Part shown: piece after piece, positions 17,257 through 27,835 of the stretch | How positions within the stretch are numbered: position 1 is the first letter of the stretch | Layout: the number at the start of each line of letters is the position of its first letter | Assembly: GCF_018399035.1 (NCBI RefSeq) | Contig: NZ_CP073760.1 | Span: 2,356,001-2,420,000, forward strand | Source of the DNA: Thiocapsa sp. | GTDB taxonomy: Bacteria; Pseudomonadota; Gammaproteobacteria; Chromatiales; Chromatiaceae | Direction of reading: 5' to 3' | DNA: 64,000 bases | Translations under genes and position numbers: made by a program | The notes under the pieces: model-generated | Seen by the model: only the letters and a program-made list of their open reading frames with translations | Databases searched by the model: none | Told to the model about the DNA's origin: nothing

Positions 17257-17913
17257 ATGGCCTTCACCCGTCGTCGCTTTACCCAAACGATGATCGGCGC
17301 CCTCGGTGCCGCAATGCTCCCGCTGCATACCGCCGCCGCCAACCTGGTCGAGGGTCGCGACTGGCGCGCGGTCTCGCCGCCGCAGCCCGGAGCGGCTCCC
17401 GACAAGATCGATGTCCTCGAATTCTTCTCCTACGGCTGCCCGCATTGCATGGATCTGAACCTGGTCATCAAGCCCTGGGCCGCCAAGCTGCCGGAGGACG
17501 TCACCTTCCGCCAGGTCCCGGTGACCTTCGGTCGGGCCGCCTGGACCAACCTCGCCCGACTCTTCTATGCGCTGGAATACAGCGGCGACCTGGATCGACT
17601 CAACCAAGAGGTCTTCGTCGCACTGCATCACGACCGGACCAAGCTCTTCACCGAGAAGGACGTGTTCGCCTGGGTCGCGAGCAAGGGCGTGGACGTCGCG
17701 ACCTTCGAGCCCTTGTTCAATTCGTTCGCGGTCGAGACTCAGATCAAACGCAGCGACACCCTCGTCGAGCGCTATCGTGTCGATGCCGTGCCCATGATCA
17801 CCGTCGGCGGTCGGTACATCGTGCTCGGTCAGCAGGCCAAAGGCTTTCCGGACATGCTCGCCGTCGCCGATGACCTGATCGTCATGGCACGCGCGCAGAC
17901 GGCCGCGACTTGA
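17257..17913 (+). CDS. DsbA-family thiol:disulfide oxidoreductase, possible Tat substrate
   Basis: 218 aa from the ATG at 17257. The N-terminus TRRRFTQTMIGALG has a twin-arginine-like motif before the hydrophobic core, unusual for DsbA. The thioredoxin-fold active site is CPHC in YGCPHCMDLN, and cis-Pro lies in DAVPMITV. The length and the helical insert are typical of DsbA/DsbL. It oxidises periplasmic cysteines. Its stop overlaps the TTG start of the next gene (ACTTGA), so the two are translationally coupled. Confidence 0.87.
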   Translation: MAFTRRRFTQTMIGALGAAMLPLHTAAANLVEGRDWRAVSPPQPGAAPDKIDVLEFFSYGCPHCMDLNLVIKPWAAKLPEDVTFRQVPVTFGRAAWTNLARLFYALEYSGDLDRLNQEVFVALHHDRTKLFTEKDVFAWVASKGVDVATFEPLFNSFAVETQIKRSDTLVERYRVDAVPMITVGGRYIVLGQQAKGFPDMLAVADDLIVMARAQTAAT

Positions 17914-20591
17914 CCGAGCCGACGATCTCCGCCGGTGAGCACCGCGCGTCCGAGCCCGACCCGCCGGCGGACATGACGGATCCCGGCGAGGCCGTCGGCG
18001 CCGAGCGCGTCTCCACCGGTCTCGACGGACTGGATCGCGTCCTCGACGGCCTGCGCATCGGCGACAACGTCGTCTGGCGGATCGACGACATCGAGGACTA
18101 CCGCGGCTTCGTCGACGCCTTCGTCGCCCAAGCCGTCGCGGGCGAGCGCTCCATCATCTATCTGCGCTTCGGCCGACATGCGCCGCTGGTCGCGCCGGGG
18201 CCGGGGATCAAGATCGTCTCGATCGACGCCCTGCGCGGTTTCGAGGCATTTACCTGCCATGTCCACCGCTTGATCACGGACTACGGCCGCGGCGCCTTCT
18301 ACGTCTTCGACTGTCTCTCCGATCTGCTCTCGGCCTGGGCTACCGACTTGATGGTCGGCAACCTCTTCCAGGTCATCTGCCCCTATCTCTATCGGCTCGA
18401 CACCGTCGCCTATTTCGGTCTTCTCTCGCGCAGCCACTGCTACACCACCATGGCGCGCATCCGCGAGACCACGCAGGTCCTGATCGATGTCAGACGCGCC
18501 GAGACCGGCTGTTACGTGCAACCCGTCAAGGTGTGGCAGCGCCACTCCCCGACCATGTTCTTGCCGCACATCCACCGGGGCGAGGCATTCTTTCCGGTGG
18601 TCGACAGCAGCGACGCAACCCGGCTTCATGCGGATCTCGAACGCCGTAAAGGCGAGACCACGCAGCGCCAGCTCGACTACTGGGACCGACTCTTTCTCGA
18701 TGCCGCCGAGGTCCTGAACCACGACGCCGACGGCGAGCGACGCCGCGCGGTGCTCGAGCAGCTCTATCAGGTCCTGATCAGCCGCGACGAGCGCATCATC
18801 GCCCTTGCGCGCCGCTATCTCGGCCTGCAGGACCTCCTCGAGATCCGGGCACGCATGATCGGCAGCGGCTATATCGGCGGCAAGGCGGTCGGGATGCTGC
18901 TGGCGCGCAGCATCCTGTTGCAGGACGACCCCGAGCGCTGGGAGCGTCATCTCGAGCCGCATGACTCCTTCTTTCTCGGGTCCGACGTCTATTACTCCTA
19001 CCTGGTGCACAACGGCTGGTGGCCCAGGATCATGCGCCAGCGCACCGAGGCAGGCTATTTCACCGAGGCCCAGTCGCTGCGCGAGGACATGCTGCGCGGC
19101 CGGCTTCCGGAAGAAGTCCGCTCGGAGCTCGAGCGGATGCTCGATTATTTCGGGCAGTATCCGATCCTGGTGCGCTCGAGCAGCCTGCTCGAAGACGGCT
19201 TCGGCAACGCCTTCGCCGGCAAATACGAGAGCCTCTTCCTCGTCAACCAAGGCTCGCCCGAGCAACGGCTAGCCCAGCTCGAAGAGGCGATCTGCCGCGT
19301 CTTCGCCAGCACCATGAGCGAGGACGCCCTCACCTACCGCCGCCAACGCGGGTTGGCCGACCTCGAAGAGCCGATGGCGCTGCTCCTGCAACGCGTCTGC
19401 GGGCGCTATCACGGGCGCTACTACTTCCCGGATGCTGCCGGTGTGGGCGTGTCGCGCAACACCTTCGTCTGGGAAGAGTCCATGGACCCGACCGCCGGCA
19501 TGGTCCGTCTGGTGATGGGTCTCGGCACCCGCGCGGTCGACCGCATCGAGGGCGATCACGCCTGCGTAGTGGCCTTGGATCAGCCCCACAAACGCCCCTT
19601 CCGCGATCGCGACGACGCCGTGCGCTTCTCCCAGCACGACATCGACGTACTCGACATCTCGGAAAACCGGTTACGCTCGCTCGCCGTGAGACACCTGACG
19701 AGCGACCCTGAGCTGCCGCTGCGCTGGTGCGCCGAGCTCGACCGCGAGGCGACGCAGCGCGCGCGCGAGCGCACCGGCGGCAACCCCGTCTGGCGCCTGA
19801 CCTTCACACCGCTCCTGCGCGAGACCCCGTTCGTCGAGCTGATGCAGCGCCTGCTCCGGACCCTGGAATCCGCCTACGCCTACCCGATCGACGTCGAATT
19901 CACCCTGCATCTCGCCGACGACGGCACACCCTCGTTCAGTCTCGTCCAGTGCCGACCGCTGCAGACCCTCGGTCTCAACCAACGCGTCGAGCTCCCGGGC
20001 GAGGTGCCGAGCCGGCGGCTCTTCTTCGCGACCGACGGCCATTTCATGGGCGGCAACATCGACCAGCCGATCGCCCGCATCATCCATGTCGACGGCCCGC
20101 GCTACAGCGCCCTGACCACGGTGCAGAAGTTCGCCGTCGCCCGCCTGGTCGGACAGCTCAACCGCCGCATCGCCGATCGCGACGACTGCCCCACCCTGCT
20201 GATCGGCCCCGGCCGCTGGGGCACCAGCTCACCCGAGCTCGGCGTGCCGATCCGCTTCTCGGACATCAGCCGGGTCGCCGTCATCGCCGAGGTCGCCGAG
20301 CTCGGCGACGGCATGGTGCCGGATCTATCCTTCGGCTCGCACTTCTTCCAGGATCTCGTCGAATCCCAGATCGCCTACGTCGCCCTCTTCCCGCACCTCG
20401 GCGAGGCCAGCTACAACCCCGCCTGGCTGAGCGCCCTGCCGGCATCCACTCGACTGCCGCTCGACCTTGAAGATCCGCCGGACGACGCCGTCGCGGCGGC
20501 CCTCACCTGGCTCGATGTCCGCGACACCGGTCTGCGCCTGGTGGCGGATGTCTTGTGTCAGCGGTTGGTGTGTTATCAGGCGGCGGGGTGA
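17910..20591 (+). CDS. KaiC-like domain fused to PEP/pyruvate-binding (PPDK_N) domain
   Basis: 893 aa. Residues about 30-240 resemble a RecA/KaiC fold (STGLDGLDRVLDGLRIGDNV) but the Walker A Gly-Lys-Thr is absent, so this half probably does not bind ATP as KaiC does. From about 310 comes the ATP-grasp PEP/pyruvate-binding domain (IGGKAVGMLLARSIL, ILVRSSSLLEDGFGNAFAGK, VMGLGTRAVDR). The phospho-His swivelling domain and the PEP-binding TIM barrel of PEP synthase are missing, so it is not a complete dikinase. The reaction is unknown. TTG start at 17910 overlaps the DsbA stop; ATG at 17973 is an alternative. Confidence 0.75.
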   Translation: MTEPTISAGEHRASEPDPPADMTDPGEAVGAERVSTGLDGLDRVLDGLRIGDNVVWRIDDIEDYRGFVDAFVAQAVAGERSIIYLRFGRHAPLVAPGPGIKIVSIDALRGFEAFTCHVHRLITDYGRGAFYVFDCLSDLLSAWATDLMVGNLFQVICPYLYRLDTVAYFGLLSRSHCYTTMARIRETTQVLIDVRRAETGCYVQPVKVWQRHSPTMFLPHIHRGEAFFPVVDSSDATRLHADLERRKGETTQRQLDYWDRLFLDAAEVLNHDADGERRRAVLEQLYQVLISRDERIIALARRYLGLQDLLEIRARMIGSGYIGGKAVGMLLARSILLQDDPERWERHLEPHDSFFLGSDVYYSYLVHNGWWPRIMRQRTEAGYFTEAQSLREDMLRGRLPEEVRSELERMLDYFGQYPILVRSSSLLEDGFGNAFAGKYESLFLVNQGSPEQRLAQLEEAICRVFASTMSEDALTYRRQRGLADLEEPMALLLQRVCGRYHGRYYFPDAAGVGVSRNTFVWEESMDPTAGMVRLVMGLGTRAVDRIEGDHACVVALDQPHKRPFRDRDDAVRFSQHDIDVLDISENRLRSLAVRHLTSDPELPLRWCAELDREATQRARERTGGNPVWRLTFTPLLRETPFVELMQRLLRTLESAYAYPIDVEFTLHLADDGTPSFSLVQCRPLQTLGLNQRVELPGEVPSRRLFFATDGHFMGGNIDQPIARIIHVDGPRYSALTTVQKFAVARLVGQLNRRIADRDDCPTLLIGPGRWGTSSPELGVPIRFSDISRVAVIAEVAELGDGMVPDLSFGSHFFQDLVESQIAYVALFPHLGEASYNPAWLSALPASTRLPLDLEDPPDDAVAAALTWLDVRDTGLRLVADVLCQRLVCYQAAG

Positions 20592-20948
20592 GGGCCGCGC
20601 TCGGCGGCACCACCTTGCCGCCGATCCTTTGACACTGGCTCCAGCTCGAAATGCCTCTCACGGAGACACGGAAGGCATGGAGAATCCGAGATCTGTCCTT
20701 ATGTGCACAGCCGGGGAGACGTCGATCGGGTCAATCTCGATCCAGCGCTCGGGACGGAGATCAAGAAGACGTCAGGGGTCTTTAACCTAGAAAGAGCAGT
20801 TGACCGCTTCGTGCACCGTGCAACCTACGGAGTAAACAGACGTTTGGCGCATCCGGTTGGGTCACCCGCTGGGTGATGCCGCTGCGGCGGTCATGGCACG
20901 CCCCGCGCGGCGGCTGGATCTAACCGAAACCGATTAGGGACGCTCACC
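20592..20948. other. Intergenic region
   Basis: 357 bp without a convincing gene. A short CAACCTACGGAG piece near 20820 resembles one arm of the E repeats. The last 60 bp hold the start region of the DUF1640 gene. Confidence 0.45.
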
Positions 20949-21287
20949 ATGACCGCCTTCATACTCGACACCCTGGCCTACGCGGACGCCCTCAAGGCGG
21001 GCGGTTTCAGCGCCCAGCAAGCCGAGACTCAAGCGCGCGCTCTTGCCGAAATCCTGGGTCGGCAAATGGCGACCAAGGCGGAGGTTGCCGAACACGAAAG
21101 CAACCTGCAACGCGACATCGAGTCCTTACGGGTTGAACTGAAACGCGACATCCGAGAAACGGAGCTGAAGCTCGAAGCCAAGCTCGCCGAGACCAAAGCA
21201 GACCTGACCCGCTGGGTCGTCGGCGTGGGCGTCCTGCAGACGACCATCGTAGTCGGTGTCTTGTTGAAGGTGGCGAAACTGATTTAA
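20949..21287 (+). CDS. DUF1640/CCDC90-like coiled-coil membrane protein
   Basis: 112 aa. N-terminus MTAFILDTLAYADALKAGGF with AQQAETQARALAEIL matches the DUF1640 family. A coiled coil (residues 35-85) of repeated LKRDIRETELKLEAKLAETK follows, ending in one membrane helix (VVGVGVLQTTIVVGVLLKVA). A GGGA site precedes the start. Bacterial members have no settled function. The gene is isolated between the PPDK_N fusion and gdhA. Confidence 0.8.
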   Translation: MTAFILDTLAYADALKAGGFSAQQAETQARALAEILGRQMATKAEVAEHESNLQRDIESLRVELKRDIRETELKLEAKLAETKADLTRWVVGVGVLQTTIVVGVLLKVAKLI

Positions 21288-21349
21288 CCCACCCGAGCGC
21301 CCGCGCGCGGCATGCAGGCCGCCCGGGACGCCCGGTGGACCAAACTCGA

Positions 21350-23178
<1,829 letters not shown>

Positions 23179-23197
23179 ACAATATATACATTATTGT
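23179..23197. promoter_or_regulatory. Operator-like palindrome before toxin-antitoxin genes
   Basis: ACAATA and TATTGT flank TATACAT; the block overlaps a TATACT-like -10 region just before the toxin start. Autoregulation by the Xre antitoxin is likely. Confidence 0.5.
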
Positions 23198-23208
23198 ATA
23201 CTCTTGGA

Positions 23209-23460
23209 ATGAGGATCGAGTGGCGCAACAAGGCCCGCAAACAGCTCAAGAAGCTGCGCAACCCGCAAGCGGTCGAGCGGATCCTGTCGGCCGTCGAGGA
23301 TTTCGCTGACGGGCGGCCTTGCGACGTAAAGGCCCTGATCAATCACGCCTACAGCCATCGGCTGCGGGTGGGGGAGTTTCGGGTGTTGATGACGGTGCAG
23401 AGCGTCGTCGAGATCTGTTGGGTCGAGGAGGTCAAGAAGCGCGATGAACGCACCTACTGA
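23209..23460 (+). CDS. RelE/HigB-type toxin
   Basis: 83 aa from ATG at 23209 (MRIEWRNKARKQLKKL); an upstream in-frame ATG at 23194 would overlap the operator. The RelE fold elements ALINHAYSHRLRVGEFRVLM and C-terminal EICWVEEVKKRDERTY fit ribosome-dependent mRNA interferases. The antitoxin gene overlaps its last 17 nt. This is the toxin-first order typical of HigBA-like modules. Confidence 0.85.
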   Translation: MRIEWRNKARKQLKKLRNPQAVERILSAVEDFADGRPCDVKALINHAYSHRLRVGEFRVLMTVQSVVEICWVEEVKKRDERTY

Positions 23461-23806
23461 GGTACAGATCATTCACCACGACGGCAAGCCGGCGTTTGCC
23501 GTGCTGCCGATGGCGCAGTACGAGGCGCTGCTGACCCGCCAAGGCGAGAAACGCTCCACCCTGCCGCATGAGGTGGTCAAGCTGAATGTGCTTCAGGGCT
23601 ACAGCCTGCTCAAGGCGTGGCGCCGCTGGCTGGGTTGGAGCCAGCGCGAGTTGGCCCGCCGCGCCGGGGTCACGCAGGCGCAGGTCGCACGGTTCGAGTC
23701 GGGCAAGGGCATCCCCCGCGCCGACACGCTGCTGCGCCTCTCCAACGCGATGGACGTCATGGCGGATCTGCTGTGGGAGGGCGAAGCGGACGATGACGAC
23801 GGCTGA
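23444..23806 (+). CDS. Xre-family antitoxin with Phd-like N-terminus
   Basis: 120 aa. Residues 1-30 (VQIIHHDGKPAFAVLPMAQY) look like the Phd/YefM N-terminus. Residues about 55-105 are a helix-turn-helix (GWSQRELARRAGVTQAQVAR, FESGKGIPRADTLLRL). An acidic tail (EADDDDG) follows. It neutralises the overlapping RelE-type toxin and probably represses the operon at the palindrome upstream. Confidence 0.87.
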   Translation: MNAPTEVQIIHHDGKPAFAVLPMAQYEALLTRQGEKRSTLPHEVVKLNVLQGYSLLKAWRRWLGWSQRELARRAGVTQAQVARFESGKGIPRADTLLRLSNAMDVMADLLWEGEADDDDG

Positions 23807-23960
23807 TGTCATCCTCACCCCGTGACTCGGGTCGCTCGACCTGCCGCTGTGGAAAGATCGTGCAGCGGGTCTTTGCAAAGCGCACGCATCGATGCACAGG
23901 CCAAGGCGCGTCACTTTAGCCGCTCGGCGTTCCTGTCTCGTGACACCGATTCCTGTTCTC

Positions 23961-24006
23961 GTGACACCGCTCTGCGGTGTCACGAATCCCTTGGCGCTCC
24001 GCGCCA
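23961..24006. repeat. REP palindrome pair, left of RAYT
   Basis: Perfect hairpin GTGACACCGC-TCT-GCGGTGTCAC (23961-23983) followed by hairpin TTGGCGC-TCC-GCGCCA (23991-24006). A half copy lies at 23938-23949. The same pair occurs inverted to the right of the transposase. Confidence 0.88.
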
Positions 24007-24076
24007 CGTGCAACAGCACACAATAAAACAACAGATCGTGTAGAGCGCAGGGAAACACAATCTTCTCGGCAGGCCA

Positions 24077-24610
24077 ATGGCTCGGACACGCTACCGTTTC
24101 GCCTCGCAGGATCACCCACATTTCTTGACGTGCACCGTCGTCGAGTGGCTGTCCATCTTCACTCGACCCGAAACCGTGCAAGTAGTGTTCGACTCTTGGT
24201 CGTACCTGCAGAAGCATGCCGAGCTTCGCATCTACGGCTTTGTCGTGCTGGAAAACCACCTGCATGCCGTCGCTCAAGCGCCGAACCTGCCGGATGTGTG
24301 GAAGCGCTTCAAATCCTACTCGGCCAGAAAACTCATTGATTTGCTTGAGGAGAAGGGGGCAAGACGGCTGCTGGATCGCATGGGGTTCACGTTCAAGGCG
24401 AGGCGCAGTGATCGCTCGTATCAGCTCTGGCAAGAGGGATCCCATCCGGAATGCATCGAGGGGGACGTCATGCTGCGGCAGAAGCTGGAGTACATTCACA
24501 ACAATCCGGTCAAGAGGGGTTTTGTGGATGATCCGGAGCATTGGCGCTGGTCGAGCGCGCGCTGTTATGCCGGGCGCGCGGGGTTGATTGATGTCTTCAG
24601 GGATTGGTGA
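24077..24610 (+). CDS. REP-associated tyrosine transposase (RAYT)
   Basis: 177 aa HUH/Y1 enzyme. N-terminus MARTRYRFASQDHPHFLTCT, metal-binding HUH motif ENHLHAV, catalytic Tyr in LEYIHNNPVKRGFV, and the WRWSSARCYAG ending are all family marks. RAYTs cut and rejoin single-stranded REP DNA and spread REP palindromes through a genome. REP hairpins lie 70 bp upstream and about 15 bp downstream in inverted orientation, forming a complete REP-RAYT unit. The gene appears intact. Confidence 0.93.
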   Translation: MARTRYRFASQDHPHFLTCTVVEWLSIFTRPETVQVVFDSWSYLQKHAELRIYGFVVLENHLHAVAQAPNLPDVWKRFKSYSARKLIDLLEEKGARRLLDRMGFTFKARRSDRSYQLWQEGSHPECIEGDVMLRQKLEYIHNNPVKRGFVDDPEHWRWSSARCYAGRAGLIDVFRDW

Positions 24611-24624
24611 TCCGTTCTCGGACG

Positions 24625-24672
24625 GGGCGCGGAGCGCCAATCGACGCGTGACACCGCAGAGCGGTGTCACGA
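24625..24672. repeat. REP palindrome pair, right of RAYT (inverted)
   Basis: GGCGCGGAGCGCC followed by GTGACACCGC-AGA-GCGGTGTCAC (24648-24670). It mirrors the left pair. Confidence 0.88.
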
Positions 24673-24842
24673 GTTAATTCAGCGGCTTGTGCCGCGGATT
24701 TCAGCGGCATCTGATACCCAGCCCTCCCATACAGTGCCGCGCTCCGCAAAGATCGCGAGGACGCCGGTGGGCTCATTTCCGATCCCGTATCGGGACAGAA
24801 AATAGAGCGCCGTATGCCGCCGTCGTTCACCGCATCGGAGAG

Positions 24843-25502
24843 TCAGTCGCCCGGCATCCGCGGCGGCGCGGTGCGCCGGATGAGTGCGATATCGTCGTCG
24901 CTCAGGCGGTACGCCTGATTCACCAGAGCGGAGAGGCGGCGTTCGAGTGCGCGGATCTCGGCGGCGCGCTGTTGCATGGGACCGGCGTAGCGGGCGTGGG
25001 TGTCGGTCGGGTCTCGTTCGACAGGGGGCCGGGCTGGCCGGTGCGATGCCGGGCCTCGATCTGCGCATGACGCTCGGCCAGCCAGCCGCCGATGGTCCGT
25101 GCGACCATGAAGCGGGTGATCAGGTCCGGTGCGATAGAGCCGCAGCTCGATGAAGTTGCTGACGATGACCCAGCGGCAGCCGTCGACCTTGGCGGCATAG
25201 CCGAACGCCTGCTCCACCGGCGTGAGCTTGCCGTAGCCGGCGCCCTGCTTGGCGTCGAGATCCGCGCCCGGCGCCTTCAGCTCCAGGACTGCGCGGGTGA
25301 GATCCACGGTGGACCCGAACCAGCCGAGACGGGCATCCGGAGGCCGATAGCCCTTCACCGTCCCGGAGCTGGTCTCGGGTTCCCTGTGGTGCGCGCCCTC
25401 GGCGCCGACGAGCTGGCGAAAGCCGAGCAGCCGGTCCATCACCTCGCTGAGAAACTGGCCTTGCAGGGGTTTTTCCTTCCGGCCCAGAAGGCGCGACCGG
25501 CG
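24843..25502 (-). pseudogene. Collapsed type IIG (Eco57I-like) restriction-modification gene
   Basis: The minus-strand frame is open from a stop at 25503-25505 to 24843. It begins with the conserved N-terminal region (PLQGQFLSEVMDRLLGF, then AVLELKAPGADLDAKQG and LTPVEQAFGYAAKVDGCRW, VIVSNFIELRLYRT), where ELK belongs to a nuclease motif. It then jumps to the C-terminal tail (RAAEIRALERRLSALVNQAY, IALIRRTAPPRMPGD). The methyltransferase and specificity parts of the usual 1000-residue protein are absent, so an internal deletion is inferred. No proper start codon remains. Downstream, about 24682-24840 encodes a further coding-like tail on the same strand (ALYFLSRYGIGNEPTGVLAI) that I cannot assign. 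Confidence 0.68.
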
Positions 25503-25548
25503 CTAGCGTTGCGGCCTGTCTCGACATTGCATCACATGGCCTCTCGTC

Positions 25549-25564
25549 GTACAGTAACCTGTAC
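25549..25564. promoter_or_regulatory. YefM operator-like palindrome
   Basis: GTACAG-TAAC-CTGTAC, perfect 6-bp arms, 20 bp before the yefM start. YefM/YoeB operators are known for a TGTACA core, which is present in the right arm. Confidence 0.6.
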
Positions 25565-25583
25565 AGTAGCGAGGGGCAATCCG

Positions 25584-25835
25584 ATGAATACCATGACCTA
25601 TACCGAGATCCGACGCAGGCTGGCCGAGACGATGGAACGGGTCTGCGACGACCATGCCCCGATCATTGTCACCCGGAAAAATTCTCGCTCGGTGGTCATG
25701 ATGTCGCTGGAAGACTTCGAGGCCCTCGAAGAAACCGCTTACCTCTTGCGCAGCCCGACCAATGCGCGCCGCCTCCTGGAGTCGATTGCGGAGCTCGAAG
25801 CCGGCGGCGGCGCCGAGCGAGCGCTCGCGGAATGA
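25584..25835 (+). CDS. Phd/YefM-family antitoxin without adjacent toxin
   Basis: 83 aa: MNTMTYTEIRRRLAETMERV, then HAPIIVTRKNSRSVVMMSLE and DFEALEETAYLLRSPTNARR, the standard YefM fold. The place where yoeB normally sits is occupied by an ATPase gene starting 34 bp downstream, so the toxin is lost or replaced. The palindromic operator is still present. It may now control the ATPase gene, which is inference. Confidence 0.87.
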   Translation: MNTMTYTEIRRRLAETMERVCDDHAPIIVTRKNSRSVVMMSLEDFEALEETAYLLRSPTNARRLLESIAELEAGGGAERALAE

Positions 25836-25869
25836 GGCACTACCGACTCCTGCGTGGAGAGATCCCGAG

Positions 25870-27444
25870 ATGCGTTTTTTCAACACCGAAGGTCCGATTC
25901 GCTCGGAGGATCATTACAGTCTGCCGCCCTTGAGTCGGTGGGATCTCGACGAGATTCTCCGCCTGATCGAGCAGAAGAAATACTTTCTGCTCCATGCACC
26001 GCGCCAGACCGGCAAGACCACCTGCCTGCTGGCGCTGGCCGAGCATCTGAACCGGGCGGGGCAGTATCGCGCCGTCTATGCCAATCTGGAGATCGCCCAG
26101 ACCGCGCGCGAGGATGTGGCACGCGGTATGCGCGCCATCTGCGGGGCCATCGGCGGCGCGGCGCGGCGTTATCTGGGCGAGGAGCGGCTGTACGAATGGA
26201 CCGAGGCGGTCTGGCCGGCACACGGAGCCGATGGTGTGCTGAACGCGTTGCTCGAGCGCTGGTGCCTTCACAGTCCTCAGCCGCTGGTGCTGCTGCTCGA
26301 CGAGGTCGACGCGCTGGTCGGCGATACCCTGATCGCGCTGCTGCGCCAGTTGCGCGCCGGTTACACCCAGCGTCCGGAGGGCTTCCCGCAGACCGTGATC
26401 CTGTGCGGCGTGCGCGACCTGCGCGATTACCGCATCCACGCCAGCTCCGAGAACGCGCCCATCACCGGCGGCAGCGCCTTCAACATCAAAGCCAAGTCGC
26501 TACGGCTGGGCGACTTCACCGCCGATGAGGTGCGCACCTTACTGCTGGAGCATACCGCCGAGACCGGGCAGGTCTTCACCCCCGAGGCGCTGGACCGGGT
26601 GTGGGCGCTCACGCAAGGCCAGCCCTGGCTGGTCAACGCCCTGGCCTACCGTGCCTGCTTCGAGCTGCGCGAGGGCCGCGACCGCAGCCGTCCGATCAGG
26701 ATCGAGCTCATCGACCAGGCCAAAGAGGCGATGATCCTGGAGCGCGTCACCCATCTCGATCAGCTTGCCCACAAATTGCAGGAACCGCGGGTACGCCGGG
26801 TGATCGAGCCGATGCTCGCCGGTACGTTGCCGGGCGAGGCCTCCGAGGATGATCGCCAGTACCTGATCGATCTGGGACTGCTGCGCCGCGACGGTTCGGG
26901 TGGACTGGTGGTCGCCAATCCGATCTACCGCGAAGTGCTGCCGCGCGCTCTGGCCAGCGGACCGCAGGACTCTCTGCCCCACATCGCTCCGACCTGGCTC
27001 AACGCCGACGGTACCCTTGATCCCGCCGCCCTGCTCGACGCCTTCCTCGCCTTCTGGCGCCAGCACGGACAGCCGCTGCTGGGCAGCGCCTCCTATCACG
27101 AGATTGCCCCGCATCTGGTGCTGATGGCCTTTCTGCATCGGGTCATCAACGGCGGCGGAACCCTGGAGCGCGAATACGCCATCGGCCTGGGGCGGATGGA
27201 TCTCTGTCTGCGCTATGGCGCGGTGACCCTGGCGATGGAGCTCAAGGTCTGGCGCGACGGCGCCTCGGACCCGCTGGCGGAGGGGTTGATCCAACTGGAC
27301 GGCTATCTGAGCGGGCTGGGGCTTGCGACCGGCTGGCTGGTGATCTTCGACCGGCGCGCCGATCAGCCGCCGATCGCCGAGCGTACATCCAGCCAGACGG
27401 TGACCGGCCCGCAGGGGCGAACCATCACGGTGGTGCGGGCTTGA
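25870..27444 (+). CDS. AAA-type ATPase with C-terminal PD-(D/E)xK-like nuclease domain
   Basis: 524 aa behind GGAGAG. N-terminus MRFFNTEGPIRSEDHYSLPP leads to Walker A (APRQTGKTT) and Walker B (LVLLLDEVDAL), then a sensor/lid region. The last 90 residues carry GLGRMDLCLRY, AMELKVWRDG and LDGYLSGLGLATGWLVIFD, the D...ExK...Q pattern of PDDEXK_9-like nucleases. Such ATPase-nuclease proteins occur in several copies in some bacteria and are suspected mobile or defence genes. The target is unknown. It follows the orphan yefM and ends just before a repeat cluster. Confidence 0.78.
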   Translation: MRFFNTEGPIRSEDHYSLPPLSRWDLDEILRLIEQKKYFLLHAPRQTGKTTCLLALAEHLNRAGQYRAVYANLEIAQTAREDVARGMRAICGAIGGAARRYLGEERLYEWTEAVWPAHGADGVLNALLERWCLHSPQPLVLLLDEVDALVGDTLIALLRQLRAGYTQRPEGFPQTVILCGVRDLRDYRIHASSENAPITGGSAFNIKAKSLRLGDFTADEVRTLLLEHTAETGQVFTPEALDRVWALTQGQPWLVNALAYRACFELREGRDRSRPIRIELIDQAKEAMILERVTHLDQLAHKLQEPRVRRVIEPMLAGTLPGEASEDDRQYLIDLGLLRRDGSGGLVVANPIYREVLPRALASGPQDSLPHIAPTWLNADGTLDPAALLDAFLAFWRQHGQPLLGSASYHEIAPHLVLMAFLHRVINGGGTLEREYAIGLGRMDLCLRYGAVTLAMELKVWRDGASDPLAEGLIQLDGYLSGLGLATGWLVIFDRRADQPPIAERTSSQTVTGPQGRTITVVRA

Positions 27445-27447
27445 CCC

Positions 27448-27512
27448 TGAACCGCGTCTCACTGGGATCGAGGATATCTCCGAAGCCAAACGCACAATGA
27501 AAACGACGCATC
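27448..27512 (+). repeat. Truncated type B repeat
   Basis: 65 bp identical in most positions to the first three quarters of 42927-43010. It breaks off where an A repeat begins, so the A repeat replaced or interrupted its end. Confidence 0.82.
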
Positions 27513-27597
27513 TAAACCGCGCCCAGTGCGGTATGCGATGTTTTTGGATGGGATCGGCCCCGGCGGTTTTGACAAACGCTGGAGCCGGCGCGGTTTA
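27513..27597 (-). repeat. Type A palindromic repeat, copy 4
   Basis: 85 bp, reverse orientation relative to copy 1. Joined by the AT-rich linker 27598-27620 (reverse complement of the linker at 13026-13048 with one or two changes) to a C repeat. Confidence 0.88.
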
Positions 27598-27620
27598 AAG
27601 TATTAAAAAATATAAAATTT

Positions 27621-27705
27621 TAAACCGCGCCCCCCGCTAAGGGGCGTGGATTCACCAAACTTCGAACTCACTCGAAAGTGAGCATCTCGCTCTGGACGCG
27701 GTTTA
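27621..27705 (+). repeat. Type C palindromic repeat, copy 2
   Basis: 85 bp with ends TAAACCGCGCC and GACGCGGTTTA; interior CTAAGGGG and CACCAAACTTCGAACTCACT. Matches 6652-6735. Confidence 0.82.
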
Positions 27706-27724
27706 GCTCCGGACGCGATTTAAG

Positions 27725-27823
27725 GCGATTTCCGGGAATGATCATCCCGGCCGTGCGTGTTGCCAATGCTTACCGGGCGACTAAAGTCGCCCCATGTTGG
27801 TCGATGCTTTCCCGGAAATCACC
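27725..27823. repeat. D-type palindromic repeat, complete copy
   Basis: Ends GCGATTTCCGGGAA and TTCCCGGAAATCACC form a long stem. Inside is a perfect hairpin GGGCGACT-AA-AGTCGCCC (27776-27793). The right half recurs at 12908-12940. Confidence 0.7.
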
Positions 27824-27835
27824 TAAACGCATGGT

